Of a stretch of DNA of 64,000 nucleotides, positions 1 through 8,203 are shown in pieces (the stretch's first letter is position 1; every line of letters begins with the position of its first letter). Made by a program: the position numbers and the translations under genes. The DNA is from Thalassobacillus sp. CUG 92003 (lineage in GTDB: Bacteria; Bacillota; Bacilli; Bacillales; Halobacillaceae), in assembly GCF_013618635.1 (NCBI RefSeq), contig NZ_JABLSJ010000003.1, positions 1 to 64,000 of the forward strand. The letters run 5' to 3'. Below the pieces are notes generated by a model. That model ran no database searches, had not been told where the DNA came from, and saw only the letters and a program-made list of their open reading frames with translations.

Positions 1-54
1 GACCTTCGCCGTTCGGGACTTGAACCCTATAGTTTATGCCCATGCCGGGCACAC
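1..54 (-). mobile_element. 5' end of a group II intron (class C), cut by the window edge
   Basis: Read on the minus strand, the segment starting at 54 begins GTGTGCCCGGCATGGG and continues with CTATAGGGTTCAAGTCCCG and AACGGCGAAGG. From memory this matches the conserved 5' end (domain I start) of bacterial group IIC introns such as the Oceanobacillus iheyensis intron. A rho-independent terminator lies immediately upstream (57-89), which is the usual insertion site of class C introns. Only 54 nt are inside the window. The remaining ribozyme and any reverse transcriptase gene would lie beyond the left edge, so it cannot be said whether the element is complete or a fragment. Confidence 0.8.
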
Positions 55-56
55 AT

Positions 57-89
57 AAAAAGAACACTGAATAATTTCAGCGTTCTTTC
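57..89 (-). terminator. Rho-independent terminator, group II intron target
   Basis: On the minus strand the arms AAGAACGCTGAA and TTCAGTGTTCTT form a hairpin followed by TTTTTAT. It ends the coiled-coil gene at 97-1287 and sits directly against the intron 5' end at position 54, matching the class C preference for inserting after terminator stems. Confidence 0.8.
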
Positions 90-96
90 GCTCTCT

Positions 97-1287
97 TCAC
101 GACATGTGATCTTCAATCGCATCAATTTCAGTGGTCAGTTCCTCAAGCTTATCTTCTAATTCACTTATCAGGATAAATTTAGAATCCAACTTTTCTTCAT
201 AATCAAATGATTGATGGAGCAGCTCTTTGATTTGTTGATCCAACGTGATCAGCACGGCTGATTCTTCTTCGCTTTCTTCCCCATTGACCAGTAAACCATC
301 CGTGAAAAAGGAGGATAAATCACCTTTAAAGTTATCCATTTTTTCAGCCACTTCATTATGCGTGGTTTGCAATTTTTCTGCTTCTTGTTTGTAATAATCA
401 TGGTCTTTTTTCAGGGAAGCAAACTGTTCAGACTCAGTTTCAAGTTGGCTCTTTAATGCTTGAAGCTCACGAGTTTGCGAGGATTCTTGATCACGCATTT
501 GCTTAAGTTGCTGCTTCATATCCTCGTAACCTTGCAAATCCTTTTGAAGCGCTTCGATTTTCAATTCGCTATTATGATGAACGCGTTGTGTTTGTGTGCG
601 TTCCTCTTCCAATGTAAAGATCGATGCGTGAAGATCTTCAACTTGTTTTTGTAACTCCTGATTTAATGTCTTAAGGTCAGATAGAGTATACGAATGCGTT
701 TGATTTTCATGCGTTAATTGTTCAACTTGGTTCGATAATTGTTCAGTTTCAATGTGTTGATTCAAAATGGTTTCATTTTGATTCTTGGTTTCTTCTTGTA
801 GTAAACCGACTTCCGTTTCCAACTTCGTAATCTCCTCTTGCTTTTCAATAATACGCCGGCTTAACGTCCCTACTTCCTGACTTAATTCCTCCAACTTGAG
901 CTGATAATCAATTTCCCGCTCTAACAGCTCAGCATTTTCTAATAACAAGGCGGAATTATCTTTGCCCAGCTCATCTATTTCTTCTTTCTGGTCTTTCAAC
1001 ACAGATACATAGATGTCTTCCTGAACCGTCAGTACTTGAATTTGATCTTCCAGCTTCTTAACCTGTTTATCCAGGGCAGCATCTTTCTCGTTTAATTGTT
1101 GAGCGAGTGTTTCATTTTCTTTTCTGTACGTCTCATTTTCCCATTTTAATTTTTCGAGAAGATTATAGTGGTAATTGTCCTGATAATCTTGCACTTTGTC
1201 CTTATACTTAGCTAATTCTGATTTGTAATAAATGATACTTTGCTGAAGCTGGATCGGATCGGCTGATTTATTGTTCTCCACCTTCAT
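97..1287 (-). CDS. Long coiled-coil protein of unknown function
   Basis: 396 residues, almost entirely predicted coiled coil from about residue 10 to 300: very rich in Glu, Lys, Gln and Leu with long heptad-like runs, then a more acidic tail with a GEESEEES stretch and a final short coiled coil. There is no signal peptide, membrane segment or enzymatic motif. The ATG at 1285-1287 is chosen because TAAGGAGG lies 8 nt upstream; an in-frame ATG 27 nt earlier has no ribosome binding site. It is last in a three-gene minus-strand run with the genes at 1376 and 1712. A structural or scaffold role, possibly in the spore coat, is inference only. Not recognised. Confidence 0.75.
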   Translation of the reverse strand: MKVENNKSADPIQLQQSIIYYKSELAKYKDKVQDYQDNYHYNLLEKLKWENETYRKENETLAQQLNEKDAALDKQVKKLEDQIQVLTVQEDIYVSVLKDQKEEIDELGKDNSALLLENAELLEREIDYQLKLEELSQEVGTLSRRIIEKQEEITKLETEVGLLQEETKNQNETILNQHIETEQLSNQVEQLTHENQTHSYTLSDLKTLNQELQKQVEDLHASIFTLEEERTQTQRVHHNSELKIEALQKDLQGYEDMKQQLKQMRDQESSQTRELQALKSQLETESEQFASLKKDHDYYKQEAEKLQTTHNEVAEKMDNFKGDLSSFFTDGLLVNGEESEEESAVLITLDQQIKELLHQSFDYEEKLDSKFILISELEDKLEELTTEIDAIEDHMS

Positions 1288-1375
1288 ATCCGTAACCTCC
1301 TTACTTGAGTACATCTCACATATGGGCTCTCGTTTACACTATCTATATGTAAGAATGATAGGATGGTTACTTGAC

Positions 1376-1696
1376 TTATGGATTCATCTTCTCTTTGAAT
1401 AAGCCGAGGATTTCTTCCGCGATCTCCTTTTGGTCAGATGCTGCATTATACAAGGTTCCCATTGCTTCATTATCCATTGGTGCTGCCTCAGAGGTGCGCT
1501 CGTTGCTCAATGGATTTTTTCTTTCCATACTCAGTACTAAATAAAGCAAGAGTAAATTAACGGTCTTGCTTTCTAAAAAAATGAAGCCATTTTGTTTATC
1601 GTCACTATTTTTCAAATCAGACAATTGATCCTTAACGTAATAACGTATCAATTGCTTCAATAAAACTTCGGGATCGTGTGCTTCTTTATCACTCAT
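1376..1696 (-). CDS. Small hypothetical protein (106 aa)
   Basis: 106 residues with an acidic N-terminus, a central Leu-rich hydrophobic stretch (about residues 44-56, containing VNLLLLYLVLSM) and an acidic C-terminal helix. The hydrophobic stretch is too short for a confident transmembrane helix and may be a buried helix. The start has AAGGAAG upstream at good spacing. It begins 15 nt after the gene at 1712-2257 and precedes the long coiled-coil gene, so the three probably form one operon. No family recognised and no function can be given. Confidence 0.65.
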   Translation of the reverse strand: MSDKEAHDPEVLLKQLIRYYVKDQLSDLKNSDDKQNGFIFLESKTVNLLLLYLVLSMERKNPLSNERTSEAAPMDNEAMGTLYNAASDQKEIAEEILGLFKEKMNP

Positions 1697-1711
1697 GTAC
1701 CTCTTCCTTTC

Positions 1712-2257
1712 TTAAACGGTCCCACTGACATTAATTTGGTTTACCGCCGCAAGCCCGTCTTTTAATTCATCTCCATACGTGAACCCCATCAGGCTCTCTG
1801 AGTAGGAAGCTTCAGGCAGCCATTTAACTTGGAAATTTGAAAAAGAAATCATTTGTGATGGGCCGAGTACTTCCGTCCCAATGGGTTTAAGCCAATATTC
1901 TTCTTTGTCTTCTTTATCATTGAGCCGTTCCCAGGCATCTGGCGTATTCATCGTGAGGTTTGATTGTCTATATAGAAACTTTCCATAAAATGAAAAAATG
2001 GAATTGGGAGAAAGCTTGATGCAAATAAAGGGGTTGTTCAGAGGTTCGGTGCCTACATTAAGGATATGATAGCTTCCGATACTTAAATTTTCCATCTCGT
2101 TATCATGTGAGAGGTTGAGTGAATAGGTGAAATAACTAATGACGTTCATGCTTTGTTGAAGTGGCACTTTTCCTGCCATTTCTCGAATTTTCTCCAGACA
2201 ATCGGTCGTTTCTCTATTCAATTGGAGGATTTGGGCATGCACATTCTGCTGTTTCAC
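1712..2257 (-). CDS. Hypothetical protein (181 aa)
   Basis: 181 residues: a short helical N-terminus (residues 1-35) followed by a region rich in beta-forming residues with aromatic and Asn/Ser content, ending NQINVSGTV. There is no signal peptide or membrane segment. The GTG start has AAGGAGG 10 nt upstream. It is the first gene of the minus-strand trio 2257-97 and is divergent from the Pro/Gln-rich coiled-coil gene at 2561. The beta-rich domain with one helical coiled extension, next to coiled-coil partners, suggests a structural protein. Not recognised; a sporulation role is a guess from neighbours. Confidence 0.65.
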   Translation of the reverse strand: MKQQNVHAQILQLNRETTDCLEKIREMAGKVPLQQSMNVISYFTYSLNLSHDNEMENLSIGSYHILNVGTEPLNNPFICIKLSPNSIFSFYGKFLYRQSNLTMNTPDAWERLNDKEDKEEYWLKPIGTEVLGPSQMISFSNFQVKWLPEASYSESLMGFTYGDELKDGLAAVNQINVSGTV

Positions 2258-2560
2258 TACAGTCTCACCTCCTTATCGAGTTGAATATGAATACGACTCT
2301 CCTAGATGTTTATGAGACGATTCTATTTTTCATCACAAATGATAATCGCTAAGTTATTGCATCTTGAAACACTGCATGAGCTAATCGCACGTAATTGGCT
2401 ACAATCAACCACCAAAAACCATAAAAATGGATTAATCGTTAATCACTGACATATAATGTAGAAATTAAACAACAGTGGGAACATGATTAAAAATGGGCAC
2501 ACGTGTCACGTATTGATTGTTAATCAATAAGATAATAGTGTGCTGAAAAGGGTGATGAGT
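2258..2560. promoter_or_regulatory. Divergent intergenic region with possible sporulation-type promoter
   Basis: This 303-nt gap separates two divergent sets of unrecognised genes. On the plus strand CATATAAT at 2450-2457 is close to a sigma-E -10 (CATACAAT) and could also serve as a sigma-A -10, but no convincing -35 was found. A perfect inverted repeat, ATTGATT-GTT-AATCAAT, lies at 2512-2528 between it and the start codon at 2561 and could be an operator. No gene was seen in the gap. Confidence 0.3.
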
Positions 2561-3697
2561 GTGACGGAACAGTATAAGTTATACAACACTCAAGACATTA
2601 ATACGTTAAGACAAAAAATTGAAACTTACAAAAAAACCTTAGAAGCATTAAAAACGGGAGATGCAGTCGAAGATTACCTTTTGATGAAAAGTGAAGTTCA
2701 CGGAATAAAAGCCCAAGTTTCCCAAATAGAAGGAGTAATGAAGCAAATGGAGGAAAACAAAGATTTTCATACCGATGAATATGAACAGCAGGTGGAACAT
2801 ATCTCTGCTCAAATTCAGACGGTCAATGATTCGATCAATCACCTCAAACAAGACGTAACATTTCTCATGAATAAAATGCATGACGTTAATTTCAATCTTT
2901 TGATCGAAAAGATGAACAGCATGCTTGAATTTCAAAAATCCTCAGAGGAAAACAACGAAATAGATACGCTCAAAGAAGAAATTTATCAATTAAAACAGAC
3001 ACTCCATGCAAAAGAGCAGCCACAACAACAGCCTCCTCAACAGCAACCGATTCCACAGCAGCCAATGCAAGCAAATCAAGGGCATTATCAACCTTCAAGT
3101 TTTCGCAAGCTGCAAAATTTAATTGACTCATCGAACAATATCGAGTACTCGGCAAATGAAAAAAAAAACAATTTAGGTGGTAGACGGCCACAATATAACA
3201 ACCCTGCCCCCCGAAGTAACCCACGTCCGATGATGCATGATCCGATTAACGAAAGGAAACGGGGATATCAACAACCACAGGATCCCCGTTCACAGTTGAA
3301 TCGAAATGTCATGAAATCGAAGCGTTCCAGTAAAGTTCAATTTAAAAATAAAGATTCCGCTGATGATCAGGATGAGCGTCCCTTATTACCGCTAACCCAG
3401 AACCAAACCGATCATCCGCATCAGGAAGAATCACCGCAAATGGAGCCAGCACTCCATACACCTGCAAAAGAAACGGAGAGCCCAACCCATCAGGCATTAC
3501 CTGAGCAATCGAAGCCAATTCAGTCTGATGCTGAGCGTTCCTCTTATTATGGAAACAAGACTCAGCAACAATGGATCAGTCGCAAGATCGAAAAAAATGC
3601 AGAAATAAAAAAAGAAAAAAAAGAAGAAGAAAGCCAAAACGAAAATAAGGATAAAAAAACTCAAAAAAACTCATTATTTTCCATCTTTAAATGGTGA
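2561..3697 (+). CDS. Coiled-coil protein with Pro/Gln-rich and basic C-terminal half
   Basis: 378 residues from a GTG start that has AAAAGGG 8 nt upstream. Residues about 5-150 are predicted coiled coil. Then comes a Pro/Gln-rich linker (repeated PQQQP-like words, about 155-170), a polar low-complexity region rich in Arg, Asn and Pro, and a highly charged Lys/Glu tail ending in the hydrophobic SLFSIFKW. There is no signal peptide or membrane segment. The last 7 nt overlap the start of the JAMM protease gene (ATGGTGA), implying translational coupling and a functional link. The architecture suggests a scaffold or surface-assembly protein, possibly a spore coat morphogenetic protein, but this is inference and no family is recognised. 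Confidence 0.75.
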   Translation: MTEQYKLYNTQDINTLRQKIETYKKTLEALKTGDAVEDYLLMKSEVHGIKAQVSQIEGVMKQMEENKDFHTDEYEQQVEHISAQIQTVNDSINHLKQDVTFLMNKMHDVNFNLLIEKMNSMLEFQKSSEENNEIDTLKEEIYQLKQTLHAKEQPQQQPPQQQPIPQQPMQANQGHYQPSSFRKLQNLIDSSNNIEYSANEKKNNLGGRRPQYNNPAPRSNPRPMMHDPINERKRGYQQPQDPRSQLNRNVMKSKRSSKVQFKNKDSADDQDERPLLPLTQNQTDHPHQEESPQMEPALHTPAKETESPTHQALPEQSKPIQSDAERSSYYGNKTQQQWISRKIEKNAEIKKEKKEEESQNENKDKKTQKNSLFSIFKW

Positions 3698-4110
3698 ACC
3701 AGCATCAATTGATGATTCCGGCTGACGTCTATGAAACCATGGTAAGACACGGGGATTCATGCCTTCCGTTTGAAGGCTGCGGACTCTTAGCCGGAATCGA
3801 TTATGAGATCCTATCATTTTGGCCCTTCGAAAATGAAATTAAATCGGATCGGCGTTTTTTTGTCAATAAACGGGTCGTATCAGCTACGTTAGATCAAATA
3901 AATCAACGAAATGAAAATGTCATCGCTATTTATCACACTCACCCCTCCACAGCGCCCGTCCCTTCTTCGTTTGATCTCGCCAGTCACGCGGACCAGAACA
4001 TAAAGATGCTCATTGTTTCCTATAAATTTACGACACCAAAAGCGAAATGCTATGACATCGCAGGAAAATCATATAGGGAATGCCCTTTTTTCATCAAACC
4101 AACATCATAG
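3691..4110 (+). CDS. JAMM/MPN (Mov34/PAD-1 type) metalloprotease
   Basis: 139 residues with a complete JAMM zinc signature: Glu28 in PFEGCGLLAG, then His82-Thr-His84, seven residues, Ser92, two residues, Asp95. Bacterial members of this family cleave isopeptide or peptide bonds, for example removing C-terminal extensions from ubiquitin-like sulfur carriers. The start ATG overlaps the previous gene's stop, and no independent ribosome binding site is visible, so expression probably depends on translational coupling to the coiled-coil protein. No ThiS/MoaD-like or cysteine-synthase partner is nearby, which makes sulfur-carrier processing less likely here and leaves the substrate open; the coiled-coil neighbour is one candidate. 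Confidence 0.85.
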   Translation: MVNQHQLMIPADVYETMVRHGDSCLPFEGCGLLAGIDYEILSFWPFENEIKSDRRFFVNKRVVSATLDQINQRNENVIAIYHTHPSTAPVPSSFDLASHADQNIKMLIVSYKFTTPKAKCYDIAGKSYRECPFFIKPTS

Positions 4111-4164
4111 CCCTCTCATATCTCAAAGATTTGCTTATACTATATGAAAAAGGAGATGATGATC

Positions 4165-4299
4165 TTGAGGGCTAAATCTTCTCGAAGAACCCAGCCAGCA
4201 TCCAATAGAGTCTCAAATATGCAACCGACTGTCATCCATTCTGTACCCAAACGAAGAAAAGTAATTAAAGGCGGCTGCGGCTGCGGTAAAAAGTCATAA
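4165..4299 (+). CDS. Cys-rich basic small protein (44 aa)
   Basis: A short gene with a TTG start 9 nt after AAAAAGGAG. The 44-residue product is Arg/Lys-rich and ends KGGCGCGKKS, with two cysteines in a Gly-Cys-Gly-Cys-Gly motif. Such short basic peptides with a terminal Cys/Gly knot are common among spore-associated proteins of bacilli, but no named family is recognised. It lies 54 nt after the JAMM gene and is followed by a strong terminator at 4334. TATACTAT at about 4139-4146, just upstream, may be its -10 element. Confidence 0.6.
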   Translation: MRAKSSRRTQPASNRVSNMQPTVIHSVPKRRKVIKGGCGCGKKS

Positions 4300-4333
4300 T
4301 AATTGACTAATTCATCTACTTATCACAGCTACT

Positions 4334-4371
4334 CCACCTCCTTTAGCCATTAGGCGAAGGGGGTGTTTTTT
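4334..4371 (+). terminator. Rho-independent terminator
   Basis: CACCTCCTT pairs with AAGGGGGTG around an AGCC/GGC inner stem and is followed by TTTTTT. It closes the 2561-4299 gene set. Confidence 0.85.
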
Positions 4372-4480
4372 GTAAACAAAACGTTCACCGCGTTAATATT
4401 TTTGTGTATTAAAGCTTTAAACCAGGTTGATGACATTGTATAATCTGAAACTAACACATCGCTCATGGGAGGGTAATTTT

Positions 4481-5416
4481 ATGCAATTATTAGAAAGGAT
4501 CAGCAGTTTTGTAGGGAACACATTTGCCGTGTGGGTGCTCTTATTTGCCGTTTTGTCGTTTTTAATGCCTGAGGGTTTCACATGGATTGCGCCCTACATC
4601 GTACCGCTTCTTGGAATTATCATGTTCGGAATGGGATTGACGTTAACGCGCAACGATTTTCAAGCCGTGTTTCAACGTCCACTTGATGTAGCTATAGGTG
4701 TCGGTGCACAGTACATACTAATGCCTTTACTCGCCTTCGCGCTCGCTACATTGCTACCTGTATCACCCGAAGTGGCTGTAGGGGTCATTTTAGTCGGCTG
4801 TTGTCCAGGTGGAACGTCGTCTAACGTCATGACCTACCTTTCAAAAGGAGATACGGCACTCTCGGTGTCCATTACAGCCGTCTCGACCCTTCTTGCTCCT
4901 TTAGCGACACCGGCTCTCGTCCTTTTGTTTGCGAGTCAATGGCTCCCGGTTTCAGCTGGGGCGCTCTTCATGTCAATCGTTAAAATCGTAATTATTCCAA
5001 TCCTGCTCGGTTTAGGTGTGAAAGCTTTACTTGGCAGCAAAGTTCAAGCTGGTGTCAAAGCACTCCCCCTCGTTTCCGTCATAGCTATCGTAGCAATTGT
5101 AGCTGCTGTGGTCAGTGTGAACCAGTCTCAAATCGCTGAAACAGGCGCCATCATATTTGCGATTGTCGTGCTCCATAATATCCTCGGTTATTTAACAGGG
5201 TACGGTCTTGGCAAAGTGTTTAACATGGAGCCTTCTAAACAAAGAGCTGTCTCGATCGAAGTAGGCATGCAAAATTCCGGACTTGGTGCATCTTTAGCTG
5301 CTGCTCATTTCAGTCCTCTAGCTGCTGTTCCGAGTGCGATATTCAGTGTATGGCACAATATTTCCGGTCCAATTATCGCTACCATTTTCCGAAAACAAAA
5401 GGAACGCGAAAACTAA
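4481..5416 (+). CDS. Bile acid:sodium symporter (BASS) family transporter
   Basis: 311 residues with about nine to ten hydrophobic membrane segments. Conserved BASS features are present: the FGMGLTLTRNDF segment near the N-terminus, GCCPGGTSSNVMTYLSKGD (the conserved Pro-Gly-Gly crossover with the Ser/Asn sodium-site region) and EVGMQNSGLGASLA in the second half. The family imports organic anions with sodium; bacterial substrates vary (bile acids, pantothenate, 2-keto acids), and none can be assigned here. The ATG at 4481 follows GGGAGGG; an in-frame upstream ATG at 4427 lacks a ribosome binding site. It is a single gene between two terminators and convergent with the GntP permease. Confidence 0.88.
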   Translation: MQLLERISSFVGNTFAVWVLLFAVLSFLMPEGFTWIAPYIVPLLGIIMFGMGLTLTRNDFQAVFQRPLDVAIGVGAQYILMPLLAFALATLLPVSPEVAVGVILVGCCPGGTSSNVMTYLSKGDTALSVSITAVSTLLAPLATPALVLLFASQWLPVSAGALFMSIVKIVIIPILLGLGVKALLGSKVQAGVKALPLVSVIAIVAIVAAVVSVNQSQIAETGAIIFAIVVLHNILGYLTGYGLGKVFNMEPSKQRAVSIEVGMQNSGLGASLAAAHFSPLAAVPSAIFSVWHNISGPIIATIFRKQKEREN

Positions 5417-5477
5417 TATTCCGATCGTGTATTTATTGTTTGCTATAAGCAGAAAAGAGACCAGGACCCTACTAAAT

Positions 5478-5520
5478 AAGACACAAAAATGCCGAACATT
5501 GTTTGGCATTTTTGTGTCTT
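5478..5520. terminator. Bidirectional terminator
   Basis: A perfect 16-bp stem, AAGACACAAAAATGCC with its complement GGCATTTTTGTGTCTT, T-rich on both strands. It lies between the convergent BASS transporter and GntP permease genes and serves both. Its core is nearly identical to the terminator at 39117-39155. Confidence 0.85.
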
Positions 5521-5546
5521 ACATTATTTATGTCACGTTTTACGTA

Positions 5547-6902
5547 TTATGCAAGCATAAACCAAAGTATAGATGTTACGACAATCGCTACTACCCCTTG
5601 GATAAGCGTGCCTGTCGTCTGAGCTTTGTAAGCTTGCGTGATGGACATCCCGCTAAATTCTTTCACAACCCAGAAGTAACTATCATTAATATGGGAGACA
5701 ACCATCGCACCAGCTCCGACTGACATAACCACCAGAGAAAGCGGCACAGCACCTTCGACTCCAACTTGAGGCAGTAAAGGCGCAATCAAAGTCGAGGTGA
5801 TGACAATCGCTGCAGTGGATGAACCTTGAGCACTTTTTAAGGCGGCAGCGATGACAAACGGGATGAATATAAACAAGATTCCAGACAATATCTCGTTCCC
5901 GGCTACCCCTTTAATGAGCTCAGCTACGTTTGTCGAGCTAATGACAGAACCAAACGCACCTCCGGCTCCTGTAATAAGTAAGATCGGGGCTGCTTCTTTT
6001 ATTCCGATACCGATCCACTCTGACAACGTTTCTTCATCAAACTTTGGAAGGAGGGTAAAAGCGGTTAATACGCCAACTAGCAGCGCGACCACTGGCGAGC
6101 CTAAGAAAAGAAAAACATCGAAGAATGCGCCTGACCATCCGGCAAACGTGATGATGGAACTCCATCCGATTAATAAGATTGGAAGCACAATAGGCGCGAA
6201 AGACTTCAAGGTCGAAGGCATATCGCCAAATTCTTTTAAGACTGTTTCATAATCATAAACGCCTTCATGCTCCCCCTCTACTTCAATTTGTGTCCCTGCT
6301 TTCATCGCCCATAAATATCCGGCTATGATGACAGGAATTGCTACAATGATTCCAAATAAGATAACCGTACCTAAATAATTTTCCGCTCCAATATTCCCCG
6401 CTGCTGCAATGGGTCCGGGAGTAGGCGGAACTAGCGTATGGGTGGCAAATAACCCTGTTGAAAGAGCTATAGCCATTGAGGCTATTGAGACCTTCGCTCT
6501 TTTTGCAAGCGCTTTCTTCAGTGACGATAAAATGACATAACCTGAATCACAAAATACGGGGACACTGACAATACTGCCAATGGCACTCATTGCAAGCTGC
6601 GGGCGTTGCTCTCCTACCATGCGCAGCACGACTTCAGCCATCCTGAACGCAGCTCCTGATTTTTCTAAAATAACGCCGATAATGGTGCCAAAGACGATGA
6701 CCAGCCCAATGCCGCCCATAAGACCTCCGAATCCTGAATTGACGGCTTCCACAACTTCACTTAACGGTGAACCCGAGAGAATACCAATTGCAAATGCTGC
6801 AATCAATAATGATAAAAAGGGATGAAGATTAAGTTTCGACGTCGCAAAAATGACAAACAAGACGCCTAAAATAATGATTAAAATGAGTCCAATACCTTCC
6901 AT
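5547..6902 (-). CDS. GntP-family permease, probably glycerate/sugar-acid importer
   Basis: 451 residues with about 12-14 membrane segments and hallmark GntP sequences: HPFLSLLIAAFAIG near the N-terminus, GLVIVFGTIIGVILEKSGAA, CDSGYVIL, the HTLVPPTPGPIAAA loop and a C-terminal HINDSYFW. The family takes up gluconate or related hydroxy acids by proton symport. It lies 59 nt downstream of a glycerate kinase gene and in the same direction as a CdaR-type regulator, so glycerate is the likely substrate (inference). The start has AAAGGAG 7 nt upstream. Transcription ends at the shared terminator 5478-5520. Confidence 0.92.
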   Translation of the reverse strand: MEGIGLILIIILGVLFVIFATSKLNLHPFLSLLIAAFAIGILSGSPLSEVVEAVNSGFGGLMGGIGLVIVFGTIIGVILEKSGAAFRMAEVVLRMVGEQRPQLAMSAIGSIVSVPVFCDSGYVILSSLKKALAKRAKVSIASMAIALSTGLFATHTLVPPTPGPIAAAGNIGAENYLGTVILFGIIVAIPVIIAGYLWAMKAGTQIEVEGEHEGVYDYETVLKEFGDMPSTLKSFAPIVLPILLIGWSSIITFAGWSGAFFDVFLFLGSPVVALLVGVLTAFTLLPKFDEETLSEWIGIGIKEAAPILLITGAGGAFGSVISSTNVAELIKGVAGNEILSGILFIFIPFVIAAALKSAQGSSTAAIVITSTLIAPLLPQVGVEGAVPLSLVVMSVGAGAMVVSHINDSYFWVVKEFSGMSITQAYKAQTTGTLIQGVVAIVVTSILWFMLA

Positions 6903-6961
6903 GTTGTCACTCCTTTAATAATAAACTATTCCCGATACCACCCGTAACATTTGACCTATAC

Positions 6962-8086
6962 TCACCGGAAAGTATCAAGAACAAAAGCTAATTGCTGCGT
7001 TGTTTGAAACACAAGACGATCGGCCTGATCTAAACACTTCTCCAAACTCATCGGCCCCTTTGGTATGCCAAAACATCCGGTGAACACTTTATTTAATGGG
7101 ATGATGTCTCCTGTCAGACTCCCCGAAATCAGGAGGACAGGTTTGTTATAACGCTGTGCTAATTCTGCAACGTAGCCCGGCGCCTTACCATACAACGTTT
7201 GGTGGTTGCTTTCCCCTTCCCCTGTGACGATCAAGTCAGCTCGCTGGATCGATGCCGGGAGCCCTATCGCATCTGCCACCAGTTTTGCACCGGATTGGAA
7301 CCCCCCTCCTACAGCTAATAATGCGAAGCCCAGCCCTCCTGCTGCACCTGCTCCTTTATGATTCATAATCGTTCGATCGAAGGCTTTTTCTATTAACAGG
7401 CCATAATCGTTAAGTGCTTGATCATACGCTTGAATTTGTGTGGCATCAGCCCCTTTTTGTGGGCCATAGACATAACTTGCTCCATTTTCTCCTGTAAGAG
7501 GGTTATCCACATCACAAGCCACCTGAATGTCAGCAGTCTGGAGACGCGGATCCAGTTGGGAGATGTCTATGTCCGCCACTGCGAATAAATCCTTGCCGCG
7601 GTTTCCCACTTTGTTGCCTTCTGTATCCATCGCTTTCATGCCAAGGGCTTGCAGCAAACCCAGCCCTCCGTCATTGGTTGAACTCCCTCCTAATGTCAAA
7701 ATTAACGACGTGTTGCCGCGATCCAAAGCGTGGATAATCGCCTCTCCAATACCATAGGACGTCGTCCAGTCTGGATTTTGTTGGGCTTCCGGGACAAGTG
7801 GCAAGCCTGCGATGATTGCACCCTCGATGACAGCTGTACAATTGTCTAATTCGACATACCAGCTGTTTGATGCTTCACCAAGCGGACCTGTACATGCAAA
7901 TGGCACCTTCCTGCCGTTTGTGGCTTTCGATAGTGCATCGAGCGTCCCTTCCCCACCGTCTGCCATAGGCTTCAGGACGACTTCGCTTTTTGGATTAACA
8001 GATAAAAAAGCGTCACGCATTGCTTCAGAGACGTGAACTGAAGATAAACTACCTTTAAATGAATCGGGTGCAACGACAATGTTCAT
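6962..8086 (-). CDS. Glycerate kinase (GckA/GlxK family)
   Basis: 374 residues, the typical length for the glycerate kinase type 1 family. It starts MNIVVAPDSFKGSLSS, the family's signature opening, and contains KPMADGGEGTLDAL, GGSSTNDGG, GAGAAGGLGFA and VTGEGESNHQTLYGKAP, all conserved in this family. It phosphorylates D-glycerate (2- or 3-phosphoglycerate product depending on subgroup), feeding lower glycolysis. Its neighbours, the GntP permease downstream and the CdaR-like regulator upstream, complete an uptake-and-phosphorylation module. The ribosome binding site is AAAGGAAG. A palindrome at 8188-8203 in its upstream region may be the control site. Confidence 0.94.
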   Translation of the reverse strand: MNIVVAPDSFKGSLSSVHVSEAMRDAFLSVNPKSEVVLKPMADGGEGTLDALSKATNGRKVPFACTGPLGEASNSWYVELDNCTAVIEGAIIAGLPLVPEAQQNPDWTTSYGIGEAIIHALDRGNTSLILTLGGSSTNDGGLGLLQALGMKAMDTEGNKVGNRGKDLFAVADIDISQLDPRLQTADIQVACDVDNPLTGENGASYVYGPQKGADATQIQAYDQALNDYGLLIEKAFDRTIMNHKGAGAAGGLGFALLAVGGGFQSGAKLVADAIGLPASIQRADLIVTGEGESNHQTLYGKAPGYVAELAQRYNKPVLLISGSLTGDIIPLNKVFTGCFGIPKGPMSLEKCLDQADRLVFQTTQQLAFVLDTFR

Positions 8087-8187
8087 GGCTGACTTCCTTT
8101 CTCTTCGATATGTCTATTGAAACGAAAAATGCGGTTAAAAACAATCGGCAACGCAGACAAAATTTTCAGAACATTGAAAACGCATAC

Positions 8188-8203
8188 TTGTGCATATGCA
8201 CAA
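8188..8203. promoter_or_regulatory. 16-bp palindrome, candidate CdaR operator
   Basis: TTGTGCATATGCACAA is a perfect 16-bp palindrome in the 190-nt gap between the CdaR-like regulator gene and the glycerate kinase gene. Its position about 100 nt upstream of the kinase start suits an activator or repressor site. Assignment to CdaR is inference from location. Confidence 0.5.

Noticed and set aside
1-54. Possible tRNA T-arm (GGGTTCAAGTCCCGAAC on the minus strand)
   Set aside because: The flanking sequence does not form a cloverleaf and instead matches the 5' end of group IIC introns.
3691-4110. JAMM protease as a CBASS Cap3-type deconjugase
   Set aside because: No cyclase, E1/E2-like or effector gene is present in the surrounding 10 kb; its coupling is to a coiled-coil protein instead.
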